In this document: piece by piece, positions 45,170-53,519 of the stretch | How positions within the stretch are numbered: the first letter of the stretch is position 1 | How the letters are laid out: the number at the start of each line of letters is the position of its first letter | Source: Caenibius sp. WL | Lineage (GTDB): Bacteria > Pseudomonadota > Alphaproteobacteria > Sphingomonadales > Sphingomonadaceae | NCBI RefSeq assembly: GCF_019803445.1 | Contig: NZ_CP081844.1 | Span: 1,314,501-1,378,500, forward strand | Reading direction: 5' to 3' | DNA: 64,000 nucleotides | Made by a program: the position numbers and the translations under genes | The notes under the pieces: model-generated | Databases searched by the model: none | The model's input: the letters and a program-made list of their open reading frames with translations, nothing else | Told to the model about the DNA's origin: nothing

Positions 45170-46624
45170 TCAGTCTTCGGGGCGTTTCAGCTCGTCGCCG
45201 GTCAGGGTGACGATGTGCAGCAGATTGGTGGAACCGGGTGTGCCGAAGGGAACGCCGGCCAGCGCCACCAGCTTCGATCCGGCCATGCCGAACCGGTGGC
45301 GCAGCGCCATCCGTTTGCCCTTGGCGATCATCTCCTCGAAGCTGCCGATGTTGCGTGTGGTCACCGCATGGGCGCCCCACAGCAGCCCCAGCCGCCGGGC
45401 GGTGGTGGTGGACGGGGTCAGCACCAGCATCGGCACGCCGGGCCGCTCCCGCGCCACGCGCCGCGCGGTGGAGCCGGAGCCGGTGAACACCACGATCGCG
45501 GTAATCGGCATGTTTTCGGTGATCGTCATACAGGCATGGCTGAGCGCGTCGGCGGTGGTGGGATCGGGCAGCGTTTCGAGGAAATGGATACGCCCCTTGT
45601 AGGCCGGATCGCTTTCCACCTGCGTGGCGATGCGGTGCATGATGGTGACAGCTTCTTCCGGCCAGGCCCCGGCGGCGGTTTCGGCGGACAGCATCACCGC
45701 ATCGGCCCCATCGTAAACCGCGTTGGCGACATCGGACACTTCGGCGCGGGTGGGGGCGGGGCTTTCGATCATCGATTCGAGCATCTGCGTCGCCACGATC
45801 ACCGGCTTGCCCAGCGTGCGCGCGGCGTTGACGATGCGTTTTTGCAGCGGCGGCACGTCTTCCGGGTTCAGTTCCACCCCCAGATCGCCGCGCGCGACCA
45901 TCACGCCATCGGCCAGTTCGAGGATGTCGCCCAGCCGCTGCACCGCCTGCGGCTTTTCGATCTTGGCGCACAGCGCGCCGTGGCCGCCCATCAGGCGCCG
46001 CGCTTCGGCCAGATCTTCCGCCCGCTGGACGAACGACAGGGCGATCCAGTCCGCGCCGTGGGCAACGGCGAACGCCAGGTCCCGGCGATCCTTGTCGGTC
46101 AGCGCTGGGATCGGTATTTCGGCATCGGGCACGTTCACGCCCTTGCGATCCGAAATCACCCCGCCGACTTCGGCCGAACAGAGGATGGCTGTGTCATCGG
46201 CACGGATCACGCGCAGGCGGATCTTGCCGTCGTTGATCAACAGCCGCTGCCCCTTGTGCATCAGGTCGAACAGTTCGGGATGCGGCAGATGGACGCGGGT
46301 ATCGTCGCCCGGTTCGGGATTGCGGTCGAGCGTGAAATGGCTGCCGTGGCGGATCACCGCCTGCCCCCCGGCAAACGTGCCGACGCGCAGCTTGGGCCCC
46401 TGCAGATCGCAGAGCACCGTGATCGGGCGGTGGAATTCCTTTTCCAGCGCGCGGATCGCGGCGATGGTTTCGGCATGGGTGGCATGATCGCCATGGCTCA
46501 TATTGACGCGGAAGGCGTCCGCCCCGGCCAGCAGCAGCCGCTTCAACATTTCGGGATCGCGGCTGGAAGGACCGACGGTAGCGAGAATCTTGACCTTGCG
46601 GCCACGCGGTTCGAGTTTTGCCAT
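45170..46624 (-). CDS. pyk: pyruvate kinase
   Basis: Last step of glycolysis: phosphoenolpyruvate plus ADP to pyruvate and ATP. The 484-residue protein has KILATVGPSSRDPEML, FRVNMSHGDHATH, LCDLQGPKLRVG, the active-site signature AKIEKPQAVQRL and MVARGDLGVELNPEDVPPLQKRIV, and ATQMLESMIESPAPTRAEVSDVANAVYDG. ATG 46624 gives the usual start before RGRKVKILAT. It is divergent from gapR. Confidence 0.97.
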   Translation of the reverse strand: MAKLEPRGRKVKILATVGPSSRDPEMLKRLLLAGADAFRVNMSHGDHATHAETIAAIRALEKEFHRPITVLCDLQGPKLRVGTFAGGQAVIRHGSHFTLDRNPEPGDDTRVHLPHPELFDLMHKGQRLLINDGKIRLRVIRADDTAILCSAEVGGVISDRKGVNVPDAEIPIPALTDKDRRDLAFAVAHGADWIALSFVQRAEDLAEARRLMGGHGALCAKIEKPQAVQRLGDILELADGVMVARGDLGVELNPEDVPPLQKRIVNAARTLGKPVIVATQMLESMIESPAPTRAEVSDVANAVYDGADAVMLSAETAAGAWPEEAVTIMHRIATQVESDPAYKGRIHFLETLPDPTTADALSHACMTITENMPITAIVVFTGSGSTARRVARERPGVPMLVLTPSTTTARRLGLLWGAHAVTTRNIGSFEEMIAKGKRMALRHRFGMAGSKLVALAGVPFGTPGSTNLLHIVTLTGDELKRPED

Positions 46625-46798
46625 AGCGTTCGCTATGGCACAGCTTTGCGGCAAGACAAGGACAGAGGGCGCTTCGCATCGCGCGGCCGGAAAGAACGCG
46701 GAAAGAGAATAAGCTGCCAAGCCACCTTCACCCGCCGCCGCGTCGCCGCTATCAGCCGATGCCTGTGATTCTCATTTTCTGACCGGAGCATTTTCCCG

Positions 46799-47035
46799 AT
46801 GGCCGAAACCACCGATGACCGCCTGCGCCTGCTGATCGAACGCGTCGAACGCCTGGAGGAAGAGAAGAAGGGCATTTCGGACGATATCCGCGATGTCTAT
46901 GCCGAAGCCAAGGCGGTGGGCTATGATGTCAAGATCATGCGCCAGATCGTGCGCCTGCGCAAAATGAAGCCGGATGATCGGCGCGAAATGGAAATGGTCC
47001 TGGAAACCTACAAGGCCGCGCTCGGCCTGGGCTGA
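46799..47035 (+). CDS. gapR: GapR/DUF2312 DNA-binding protein
   Basis: A 78-residue protein made of two or three charged helices (LRLLIERVERLEEEKKGISDDI, DVYAEAKAVGYDVKIMRQIVRLRKMKPDDRREMEMVLETYKAALG), nearly the full DUF2312 consensus. In Caulobacter GapR is an essential nucleoid-associated protein that binds overtwisted, AT-rich DNA ahead of replication forks and transcription and helps topoisomerases. Its conservation here suggests the same role. Confidence 0.93.
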   Translation: MAETTDDRLRLLIERVERLEEEKKGISDDIRDVYAEAKAVGYDVKIMRQIVRLRKMKPDDRREMEMVLETYKAALGLG

Positions 47036-47094
47036 CAGGCAGGAACGGGGCGGCCGCGTTGACAGGCGCCCCGCCGCAAAGGAGTTGAGCCGCC

Positions 47095-47412
47095 ATGATC
47101 GTAACCACCACCGCGATTGTCGAAGGACGGCCGGTGCAGGACTATCTTGGTATCGTGACCGGCGAAGTGATCGTCGGCGCGAATATCGTGCGCGATCTTT
47201 TCGCGTCGATCACCGATCTCGTCGGCGGCCGCTCCGGCAAGTATGAAAACGTGCTGGCCCGGGCCCGGGAAGAGGCGCTGGGCGAAATGAAGGCGCGCGC
47301 GGCGCAACTGGGTGGCAATGCCGTCGTCGGGGTGGACCTCGATTACGAAGTGCTGGGCAAATCGGGCTCCATGCTGATGGTCAGCGCCAGCGGGACGGCC
47401 GTCCGCCTGTGA
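47095..47412 (+). CDS. YbjQ/UPF0145 family protein
   Basis: A 105-residue protein with the family features [56 protein letters not shown] and [16 protein letters not shown]. YbjQ folds are pentameric and were named heavy-metal-binding, but no function is firmly known. Its stop overlaps the GTG start of the next gene (GTGA), so the two are cotranslated. Confidence 0.92.
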   Translation: MIVTTTAIVEGRPVQDYLGIVTGEVIVGANIVRDLFASITDLVGGRSGKYENVLARAREEALGEMKARAAQLGGNAVVGVDLDYEVLGKSGSMLMVSASGTAVRL

Positions 47413-47903
47413 TCACGGCGGTGCGACCAGCCGATCCCGCAAGGGATGCCGCGGATTGCGCCGCCATCTATGCGCCTTATGTCACCGATCACTGGGCCAG
47501 TTTCGAAATCGAAGCCCCCGATGCTGCCGAAATGGCCCGCCGCATGGCGCTGTACGGCCCCACGCACGGATGGCTGGTGGCGCAATGCGATGGGCAGGTG
47601 GTAGGCTATGCCTACGCCAGCCCGCACCGCGAACGCGCGGCCTATGCCGGTTCCTGCGATGTCGCGATCTACATCGCGCAGGCTTTCCATGGGCGCGGGA
47701 TCGGGCGGGCGCTTTACGATGCGTTGCTGCAAGGGTTGCGAGAGCGCGGCTATCATGCCGCTTTTGCCGGGATCGCGCTGCCCAACCCGGGCAGCATCGC
47801 CCTGCACGAGGCGCTGGGCTTCACCCCGGTGGGCATTTATCGCGAAGTCGGCTGGAAACACCACGAATGGCGCGATGTCGGCTGGTGGCAATTGTTGCTC
47901 TGA
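47409..47903 (+). CDS. GNAT acetyltransferase, PAT/MddA-like
   Basis: A 164-residue GNAT protein close to phosphinothricin/methionine-sulfoximine acetyltransferases: [26 protein letters not shown] near the start, the acetyl-CoA loop [14 protein letters not shown], and [39 protein letters not shown]. It starts at GTG 47409, overlapping the YbjQ stop. It may detoxify methionine derivatives or an amino-acid analogue. Confidence 0.9.
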   Translation: MITAVRPADPARDAADCAAIYAPYVTDHWASFEIEAPDAAEMARRMALYGPTHGWLVAQCDGQVVGYAYASPHRERAAYAGSCDVAIYIAQAFHGRGIGRALYDALLQGLRERGYHAAFAGIALPNPGSIALHEALGFTPVGIYREVGWKHHEWRDVGWWQLLL

Positions 47904-47962
47904 CCGATATGCCCGTTGTAAGGGCACCCCATCACACCATTTTCCAGAGATGAAGACGAGCC

Positions 47963-48706
47963 ATGGCAGGCCATTCCAAATTCAAGAATATCATGCATCG
48001 CAAGGGCGCGCAGGACAAGAAGCGCTCGGCCATGTTTTCCAAGCTCAGCCGCGAAATCACGGTGGCGGCCAAGATGGGCGCGCCCGATCCGGACATGAAT
48101 CCGCGCCTGCGCCTGGCGGTGAACAACGCCAAGGCGCAATCGATGCCGAAGGACAATATCCAGCGCGCGATCGACAAGGCTTCGAAAGGCGACGCGGAAA
48201 ATTACGAGGAAATCCGCTATGAAGGCTACGGCCCCGGCGGCGTGGCGCTGATCGTCGAAGCGCTGACCGACAACCGCAACCGCACCGCCACCAATGTGCG
48301 CACCGCCTTCGCCAAGAACGGCGGCAATCTCGGCGCTTCGGGCGCGGTGAGCCATGGATTCGAGCGCAAGGGCCTGATCGAATACCCGGCGGGCGCGGGG
48401 GACGAGGAAAAAGTCCTCGAAGCCGCGATCGAAGCGGGCGCCGATGACGTGGAAAGCGCGGAAGACGGCCACAGCGTCTGGACCGATATGGAAGTGCTGC
48501 ACGAAGTGGCGGGCGCTCTCGAAAAGGTTCTCGGCGAGGCGGAAAGCGTCAAGCTGGCGTGGAAACCCAATCTCACTGTCGAAGTGGCCGAAGGCGATGC
48601 GCAAACGCTGTTCAAGCTGATCGATGCGCTCGACGACGATGACGACGTGCAGACCGTGTGGGGCAATTACGACGTTTCCGACGAGGTCATGGCCAAGCTC
48701 GGTTAA
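47963..48706 (+). CDS. YebC/PmpR family protein
   Basis: A 247-residue protein beginning [22 protein letters not shown], with [20 protein letters not shown] and the acidic C-terminal domain of the family. YebC is described as a transcription regulator and more recently as a ribosome-linked factor for hard-to-translate stretches. It is commonly next to ruvC; here a desaturase gene lies between them. A terminator follows at 48722. Confidence 0.96.
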   Translation: MAGHSKFKNIMHRKGAQDKKRSAMFSKLSREITVAAKMGAPDPDMNPRLRLAVNNAKAQSMPKDNIQRAIDKASKGDAENYEEIRYEGYGPGGVALIVEALTDNRNRTATNVRTAFAKNGGNLGASGAVSHGFERKGLIEYPAGAGDEEKVLEAAIEAGADDVESAEDGHSVWTDMEVLHEVAGALEKVLGEAESVKLAWKPNLTVEVAEGDAQTLFKLIDALDDDDDVQTVWGNYDVSDEVMAKLG

Positions 48707-48721
48707 CCGCCGTTGTATAAT

Positions 48722-48754
48722 TCCGGGACGTTAACCATTATGTCCCGGAGTTTT
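48722..48754 (+). terminator. terminator after yebC
   Basis: TCCGGGAC (48722-48729) pairs with GTCCCGGA (48742-48749), followed by GTTTTC. Confidence 0.8.
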
Positions 48755-48808
48755 CAGGTTCTCTTTAGTTAACAAATCCTGTAAACCATTCCTCGGCTTA
48801 ACCTAGGG

Positions 48809-49876
48809 ATGGCTATGACTGACAGGTTGATCGGCGACATTGCGTATAGCGCGCAAGGCATGGATTCGGGCGTGGAAGCGCTCGATACCATGCCGCTCGG
48901 CTTCCCCGGCGGTGAACCCGCCGTGGCCGGTTCCGGCCGCGAATCGCGCATGGCATCGCGCCGCGAAGCATGGCGCGCGGCGGTCCGCTATGGCGGCGAA
49001 GATGCGGCCGACCGGCGGCGCGAACACCTGATCTATGCCGGAATCAAGCAGGGCGGGGCACTGGCTGCGGTGGCCTATGTCCTGTTCATGCCGACCGGCT
49101 GGGTGGAATGGAGCGGATTCGCCTTCTTCTATGTGCTGAACATTCTCGCCATGTCGATCGGCTATCACCGCTATTTCACGCACAAGGCGTTCGAAACCTC
49201 CACGCCGATGCGCTATATCCTCGGCGCGCTGGCCCAGTGCGGCGTCTACGGTTCGCTCAAGCGGTGGTGCGCGGATCACCGGCGGCATCACGCCTATGCG
49301 GATCGCGCGGGCGATATTCACAGCCCCTATGTCGATGATTACGGGCAGGGCATTTCCGGCCGCGCGGGGCTCAAGCACGCGCATCTCGCCTGGGCCTATG
49401 GCGATGCGATGACCAATCTCGATATCTACGGCAAAGGGATCGTCGGCGACCCGGTGATCGAATGGTGCCACCGGACACGCTGGCACTGGTTCGCGGTTTC
49501 GGCCGTCATCGCCCCCGCCGTCTGGGGCTTGGCATTCGGCGGACCGAAGGCGGTGCTCGGCACGGTGATGGTCGCGGGCTTCCTGCGGCTCGCGCTGGCG
49601 CTGCACGCCATCGCCGCCGTCAACAGCTTCGGCCACCGCTATGGCTACCAGAATTTCACCAGCGAGGATCAGGCGCGCAACAATCCGGTGCTCGGTTTCC
49701 TGACGCTGGGCGAAGGCTGGCACAACAACCATCACGCCCACCCGCGCGGCCATTCGACGCAGGTCCGCTGGTACGAAATCGACGTGAGCGGATGGATCAT
49801 TTCCGGGCTCGAGAAGCTCGGGCTGGTCTGGGATGTGCAGCGGCCCAATATGCACGCGCGGCCGCACCACCGCTGA
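48809..49876 (+). CDS. delta-9 acyl-CoA/acyl-lipid fatty acid desaturase
   Basis: A 355-residue membrane enzyme introducing a double bond into saturated fatty acids. All three histidine boxes are present: HRYFTH, HRRHH and HNNHH, which bind the di-iron centre. Four hydrophobic helices are predicted, two (about 80-115) before the first box and two (about 225-270) between the second and third. The N-terminal 70 residues are polar and not part of the desaturase core. Located between yebC and ruvC, an unusual site. Confidence 0.93.
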   Translation: MAMTDRLIGDIAYSAQGMDSGVEALDTMPLGFPGGEPAVAGSGRESRMASRREAWRAAVRYGGEDAADRRREHLIYAGIKQGGALAAVAYVLFMPTGWVEWSGFAFFYVLNILAMSIGYHRYFTHKAFETSTPMRYILGALAQCGVYGSLKRWCADHRRHHAYADRAGDIHSPYVDDYGQGISGRAGLKHAHLAWAYGDAMTNLDIYGKGIVGDPVIEWCHRTRWHWFAVSAVIAPAVWGLAFGGPKAVLGTVMVAGFLRLALALHAIAAVNSFGHRYGYQNFTSEDQARNNPVLGFLTLGEGWHNNHHAHPRGHSTQVRWYEIDVSGWIISGLEKLGLVWDVQRPNMHARPHHR

Positions 49877-49949
49877 TTTCGCCGGTAGCGCACGGGTCTT
49901 TCGGCGCCGGGACTTGTCTTGGGCAGGTCTGGCCCGCTAGGCCCGGAGG

Positions 49950-50423
49950 ATGATCATCCTCGGCCTCGATCCTTCGCTCACCTGCACCGGCTGGGGCGTG
50001 ATCCGCAGCGAAGGCTCGCGCCTGACGCATATCGCCAACGGCCAGATCGCGACCAACACCAAGGCCCCGATGCCGGAACGGCTGCTCCATCTCCTCGATG
50101 CCGTCTATGCGGTGATCGGGCAGTACGAGCCGGATCGCGCGGCGGTGGAGGAAGTGTTCGTCAACAAGAACCCGCAATCCACGCTCAAGCTCGCCCATGC
50201 GCGCGGGGCGGTGCTGGCTGCCTGCGGGCGCGCGTCGCTGCCGGTGATCGAACATTCCACCCGCAGCGTGAAGAAATCGGTGGTCGGCACCGGGGCGGCG
50301 GAAAAGACGCAGGTGCAGGCCATGCTGAAAGTGTTGCTGCCGGGAATCGCGGTCAGCGGCGCCGATGCCGCCGATGCGCTGGCGGTGGCCATTGCCGATG
50401 CGCATATGGGGGGGCGAATCTGA
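49950..50423 (+). CDS. ruvC: Holliday junction resolvase RuvC
   Basis: Cuts Holliday junctions at the end of recombination. The 157-residue protein starts [18 protein letters not shown], with catalytic Asp7; the second acidic residue is in [23 protein letters not shown], and the [14 protein letters not shown] end gives the last two. ruvA and ruvB do not follow. The stop overlaps the next start (TGATG), so it is translationally coupled to an ABM-domain protein. Confidence 0.96.
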   Translation: MIILGLDPSLTCTGWGVIRSEGSRLTHIANGQIATNTKAPMPERLLHLLDAVYAVIGQYEPDRAAVEEVFVNKNPQSTLKLAHARGAVLAACGRASLPVIEHSTRSVKKSVVGTGAAEKTQVQAMLKVLLPGIAVSGADAADALAVAIADAHMGGRI

Positions 50424-50737
50424 TGTTTCTGGTGGTATTTCGCAACCGCAAGCGTGCGGATATGGATCAGGCGGCATACGAGGCCGATGCCGATCGGATG
50501 CTCGCTTTGGCGGGGCAGCAGCCCGGCTTCCTTTCCTTCAAAAGTTACCTTGCAGAAGATGGCGAAGTGATCGCTCTGTCCGAATGGACGGACGAGGCTT
50601 CGGCGCGCAATTGGGGCCAGCAAGCGGAACATCTTGTCGTGCAGGGCAAGGGCCGCAATGCTTATTACGCCAGCTACACGCTTTTCGCCTGCGCCAATCC
50701 GCGCATCCATCATTTCGAGTACGAGGACGCACAGTGA
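50423..50737 (+). CDS. antibiotic biosynthesis monooxygenase domain protein
   Basis: A 104-residue protein of the ABM fold: [73 protein letters not shown]. Such small dimeric ferredoxin-like proteins act on quinones or haem, or are of unknown role. Start and stop overlap neighbours, placing it inside a ruvC-ABM-ArsC unit. Confidence 0.88.
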   Translation: MFLVVFRNRKRADMDQAAYEADADRMLALAGQQPGFLSFKSYLAEDGEVIALSEWTDEASARNWGQQAEHLVVQGKGRNAYYASYTLFACANPRIHHFEYEDAQ

Positions 50738-51093
50738 CCATCACCCTTTACGGCATTCCCAACTGCGACACGGTGAAAAAGGCGCGCAAATGGCTGGATG
50801 CGCGGGGAATCGGCTACACTTTCCACGATTACAAGAAAGCCGGGGCGGACCCTGCGAAGCTGGAGGCATGGGTCGCGGCCAGGGGCTGGGAGGTGATCCT
50901 CAACCGCGCGGGCACCACGTTCCGCAAGTTGCCCGATGCCGACAAACAAGGGCTGGACGCGGCCCGCGCCGTGGCGCTGATGGCTGAGCATACCTCCACC
51001 ATCAAGCGGCCGGTGGTGGAATATCCCGGCGGCCTGCTGGTCGGATTCAAGGAACCGGAATGGGCGGCGGCGCTGGAGGGGCTCGGTCGCTGA
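50734..51093 (+). CDS. ArsC/Spx (YffB) family protein
   Basis: A 119-residue thioredoxin-fold protein beginning with GTG 50734, which overlaps the previous stop (GTGA). The N-terminal GIPNCDTVKKARKWL has a single active-site cysteine, Cys11, as in YffB-type proteins, followed by FHDYKKAGAD and the C-terminal IKRPVVEYPGGLLVGF. True arsenate reductases act on arsenate with glutathione; YffB-type members are of uncertain substrate. No ars genes are nearby, so a role in arsenate resistance is not supported. Confidence 0.9.
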   Translation: MTITLYGIPNCDTVKKARKWLDARGIGYTFHDYKKAGADPAKLEAWVAARGWEVILNRAGTTFRKLPDADKQGLDAARAVALMAEHTSTIKRPVVEYPGGLLVGFKEPEWAAALEGLGR

Positions 51094-51185
51094 TGCCGAT
51101 TTGCGAACTTTCTCTGGTTCGATACTTACCGGCAACGGGTTGCGATGTGTGCTGTCGGAGTACTGCATCAATAATTTTCATAAAA

Positions 51186-51215
51186 TTCACAAAGTATTCA
51201 TTCTAAAAATATAAC
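51186..51215 (+). promoter_or_regulatory. candidate promoter in an AT-rich patch
   Basis: TTCACA (51186-51191) and TATAAC (51210-51215) are 18 bases apart, within an 80-base AT-rich stretch (about 51160-51235) that contrasts with the GC-rich surroundings. It is placed 43 bases before the ATG of the next gene. Confidence 0.45.
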
Positions 51216-51257
51216 AATCGTACTATCGATAATTGAGTTGCAGTTCGGGAGAGTGTC

Positions 51258-51530
51258 ATGAAAATGCGTTCGCTTGTCCTGTTGGCGGCCGCTTTGACAG
51301 CTGTCGCAGGCGCCGCCCCTTCGTTCGCGAAAGATAAGGAAGAGCCGAAAAAGTTCCCCTATCGGCCGCTTCCAGTTGAAGTGGTCTGCCTGTCCGGCAC
51401 GCATCCCACCCAGACGCCGGACGGCCCCGCCTTCCCCTGCATCGCGGACGCCGAGCGTGTCGCACCCGCGACGCCGCCCGCGCCCGCAACCGCAACCACG
51501 GAACCGGCGCAAGCCCCGCCGAAGCGATAA
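51258..51530 (+). CDS. small exported protein of unknown function
   Basis: A 90-residue protein with a clear signal peptide (MKMRSLVLLAAALTAVAGAAPSFA, cut near residue 24). The mature part has charged residues (KDKEEPKKFPYRP), two cysteines (VVCLSGTH, AFPCIAD) and a Pro/Ala/Thr-rich tail. No family is recognised. A GGGAGAG site precedes the ATG. The two cysteines could form a disulfide in the periplasm. Confidence 0.65.
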   Translation: MKMRSLVLLAAALTAVAGAAPSFAKDKEEPKKFPYRPLPVEVVCLSGTHPTQTPDGPAFPCIADAERVAPATPPAPATATTEPAQAPPKR

Positions 51531-51809
51531 CGCGATCAGACAGGCTGCGCCGCACTGGCCCGGCCTGCGCCGGTGGCTGGCGCTCCGTTCCTCGCCATCG
51601 CTGCGCGAGGCATGTGACGATTGCCCGGCGGCGGCGCTTATGGCAAAGGGCATGGCGATGACCGACTCCGTTCGCCTTTCGCACCGATTTTATTGGCGCT
51701 TCCTCTAGGGAGCGGCAGCGTCATCATATGTGACCATTGCCGCCGTGTCGGTGTGCATGGTCATCTTTCATCCCCATCACGCGTCGCGGCGGCCTCAGGA
51801 GAGACCACC

Positions 51810-52331
51810 ATGACCGATTTCCTCGCCACGATCCTCACCGCGCGATGTCGCATCGCCCCGCTGGAGGATGCCGATGCCGCTGCGCTGGCGGCGATCACCG
51901 ATGGTTCGGTGACGCAGCGCATTTCCTTCCTGCCCGAACCGTTCACGCCCGCCGATGCGCGCGCGCTGATCGGCCGCCGGGGCATGGGCGACCGCTTCCA
52001 CGGCATCTGGAGCCGGGAGACAGGCCGCCTGCTGGGCGTGATCGGCGTGCATCACGCGCGCCGCCGCGGGGAGATTGAGATCGGTTACTGGATGGCGGCC
52101 ACGGCGCGCGGGCAGGGGCTGGCGCGGGAAGCCTTGCAGGCGCTGACCGCCCGGCTGAGTTTGCGCCATCCCGAATGCCGCATGGTTGCGGAATGCCATC
52201 CGGACAATGGGCCTTCGTGGGAATTGCTGCACCGTGTCGGCTTCACGCACACGGGGCAGGTCGGGCAGCGGCCCGGGCGCGTGCTGTTCGCCCGTGGGGC
52301 GCGGCATCAGGGGCGGATCGATGTGTGCTGA
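51810..52331 (+). CDS. GNAT N-acetyltransferase (RimJ/RimL-like)
   Basis: A 173-residue GNAT of the RimJ/RimL type: LTARCRIAPLEDADAAALAAITDGSVT, EIEIGYWMAATARGQGLAREALQALT (acetyl-CoA loop), then ECHPDNGPSWELLHRVGFTHTGQ. ATG 51810 with an AGGAGA site is used, not the longer frame from 51621. The acceptor, a protein N terminus or small molecule, is unknown. Confidence 0.88.
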   Translation: MTDFLATILTARCRIAPLEDADAAALAAITDGSVTQRISFLPEPFTPADARALIGRRGMGDRFHGIWSRETGRLLGVIGVHHARRRGEIEIGYWMAATARGQGLAREALQALTARLSLRHPECRMVAECHPDNGPSWELLHRVGFTHTGQVGQRPGRVLFARGARHQGRIDVC

Positions 52332-52398
52332 CAGGCAGGCGCAATTGCCGGAACCATCGCGGTGGCGCCCGGTTCCTTCTTCAGAAGGAGCAACGGAT

Positions 52399-52668
52399 AT
52401 GCGTCAAACCCTGTTTACCGTGCTGTTGGCATCCACGTTCGGCCTGGCTGCCACCCCGGCGCTCGCCAGTGATCGCCCGCCGACCGAGGCGGAGCGCACG
52501 GCGATCGAAAAAGTGCTGCGTGAGCGAGGCTATGTCAGCTGGGAAGAGATCGAATTCGATGATGGCCGCTGGGAAGTGGACGATGCCCGCACCCGCAACG
52601 GGCTGGAATACGATCTCAAACTCGATCCCAGAACGCTGGCCATCGTCAAGCGCGTGCACGACGACTGA
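52399..52668 (+). CDS. exported PepSY-like domain protein
   Basis: An 89-residue protein: a signal peptide ending near TPALASD (residue 24), then one PepSY-type unit (TAIEKVLRERGYVSWEEIEFDDGRWEVDDARTRNG, EYDLKLDPRTLAIV). PepSY domains inhibit proteases or bind metals in some families; the role here is open. AGAAGGAG upstream supports ATG 52399. Confidence 0.82.
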   Translation: MRQTLFTVLLASTFGLAATPALASDRPPTEAERTAIEKVLRERGYVSWEEIEFDDGRWEVDDARTRNGLEYDLKLDPRTLAIVKRVHDD

Positions 52669-52692
52669 TCGCGGGGCCGCAAACCCCACCAA

Positions 52693-53451
52693 TCATGCGT
52701 GGCGCGCGGTGACGATATAGTTCAGCGCCAGATTGTCCGACAGATGCAGCCCCCTGGCGGGCGCAAAGGCGATGCCGCGCGGTTCGCCCATTGCCAGCCC
52801 GGCATGGGCCAGAAGATCGCGCAATTCGTCCGGGGTGATGAAATCGTCCCAGTGATGCGTGCCCTTGGGGATCGCGCCGACCCCTTCGGCCAGCCCGATC
52901 ATCAGCAGGCGCGATTGTGGGGTGCGGTTGGGGCAGGACAGGATCATCAGCCCGCCCGGCGCCAGATGGCGGACGAGTTCGGCGATGAAAGCCGCCTTGT
53001 CGGCCACATGCTCGATCACTTCCATCGCGGTGACCAGATCGAACGTGCCGAGGCCGAGCGTGGACAGTTCCCCGGCGCAATAGGTGATCGGCAGACCTGC
53101 CCCCGCCGCATGGGCGCGCGCGGCGGCGATGTTTTCCGCTGCCGCATCCACCCCGGTCACCGCGCCGCCCAGCCGGGCCAGCGGTTCCGCCAGCAGGCCC
53201 GCGCCGCACCCGACATCGAGCGCGGTCCTGCCCGCCAGTGGCTTCAGCGCGCGGGTGTCGCTGCCCCAATGCGCGTCGATCGCTTCGCGCACGAAGCCCA
53301 GCCGCACCGGATTGAGCTTGTGCAGCATGGCGGACGAGCCCTTCGGGTCCCACCATTCGGCAGCCAGCTTGCCGAAGTGGGCCGCCTCTTCCGGGCGGAT
53401 GGTCGCAGGGGCGGATGGGGCGGGGTGTGCCCCGGGAGTTGCATTCGTCAT
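52693..53451 (-). CDS. ubiG: ubiquinone biosynthesis O-methyltransferase
   Basis: Carries out the two O-methylation steps of ubiquinone synthesis. The 252-residue protein has FGKLAAEWWDPKGSSAMLHKLNPVRLGFV, characteristic of UbiG, then the SAM-binding LDVGCGAGLLAEPLARLG and the GGLMILSCPNRTPQS region. It is divergent from lysC. Confidence 0.95.
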   Translation of the reverse strand: MTNATPGAHPAPSAPATIRPEEAAHFGKLAAEWWDPKGSSAMLHKLNPVRLGFVREAIDAHWGSDTRALKPLAGRTALDVGCGAGLLAEPLARLGGAVTGVDAAAENIAAARAHAAGAGLPITYCAGELSTLGLGTFDLVTAMEVIEHVADKAAFIAELVRHLAPGGLMILSCPNRTPQSRLLMIGLAEGVGAIPKGTHHWDDFITPDELRDLLAHAGLAMGEPRGIAFAPARGLHLSDNLALNYIVTARHA

Positions 53452-53519
53452 GCCACATCCCTAACAGCGCCGGAGATTTGATTCCAGCAGGCCAGACCTC
53501 AACCAACAGGAGCGCAAGC

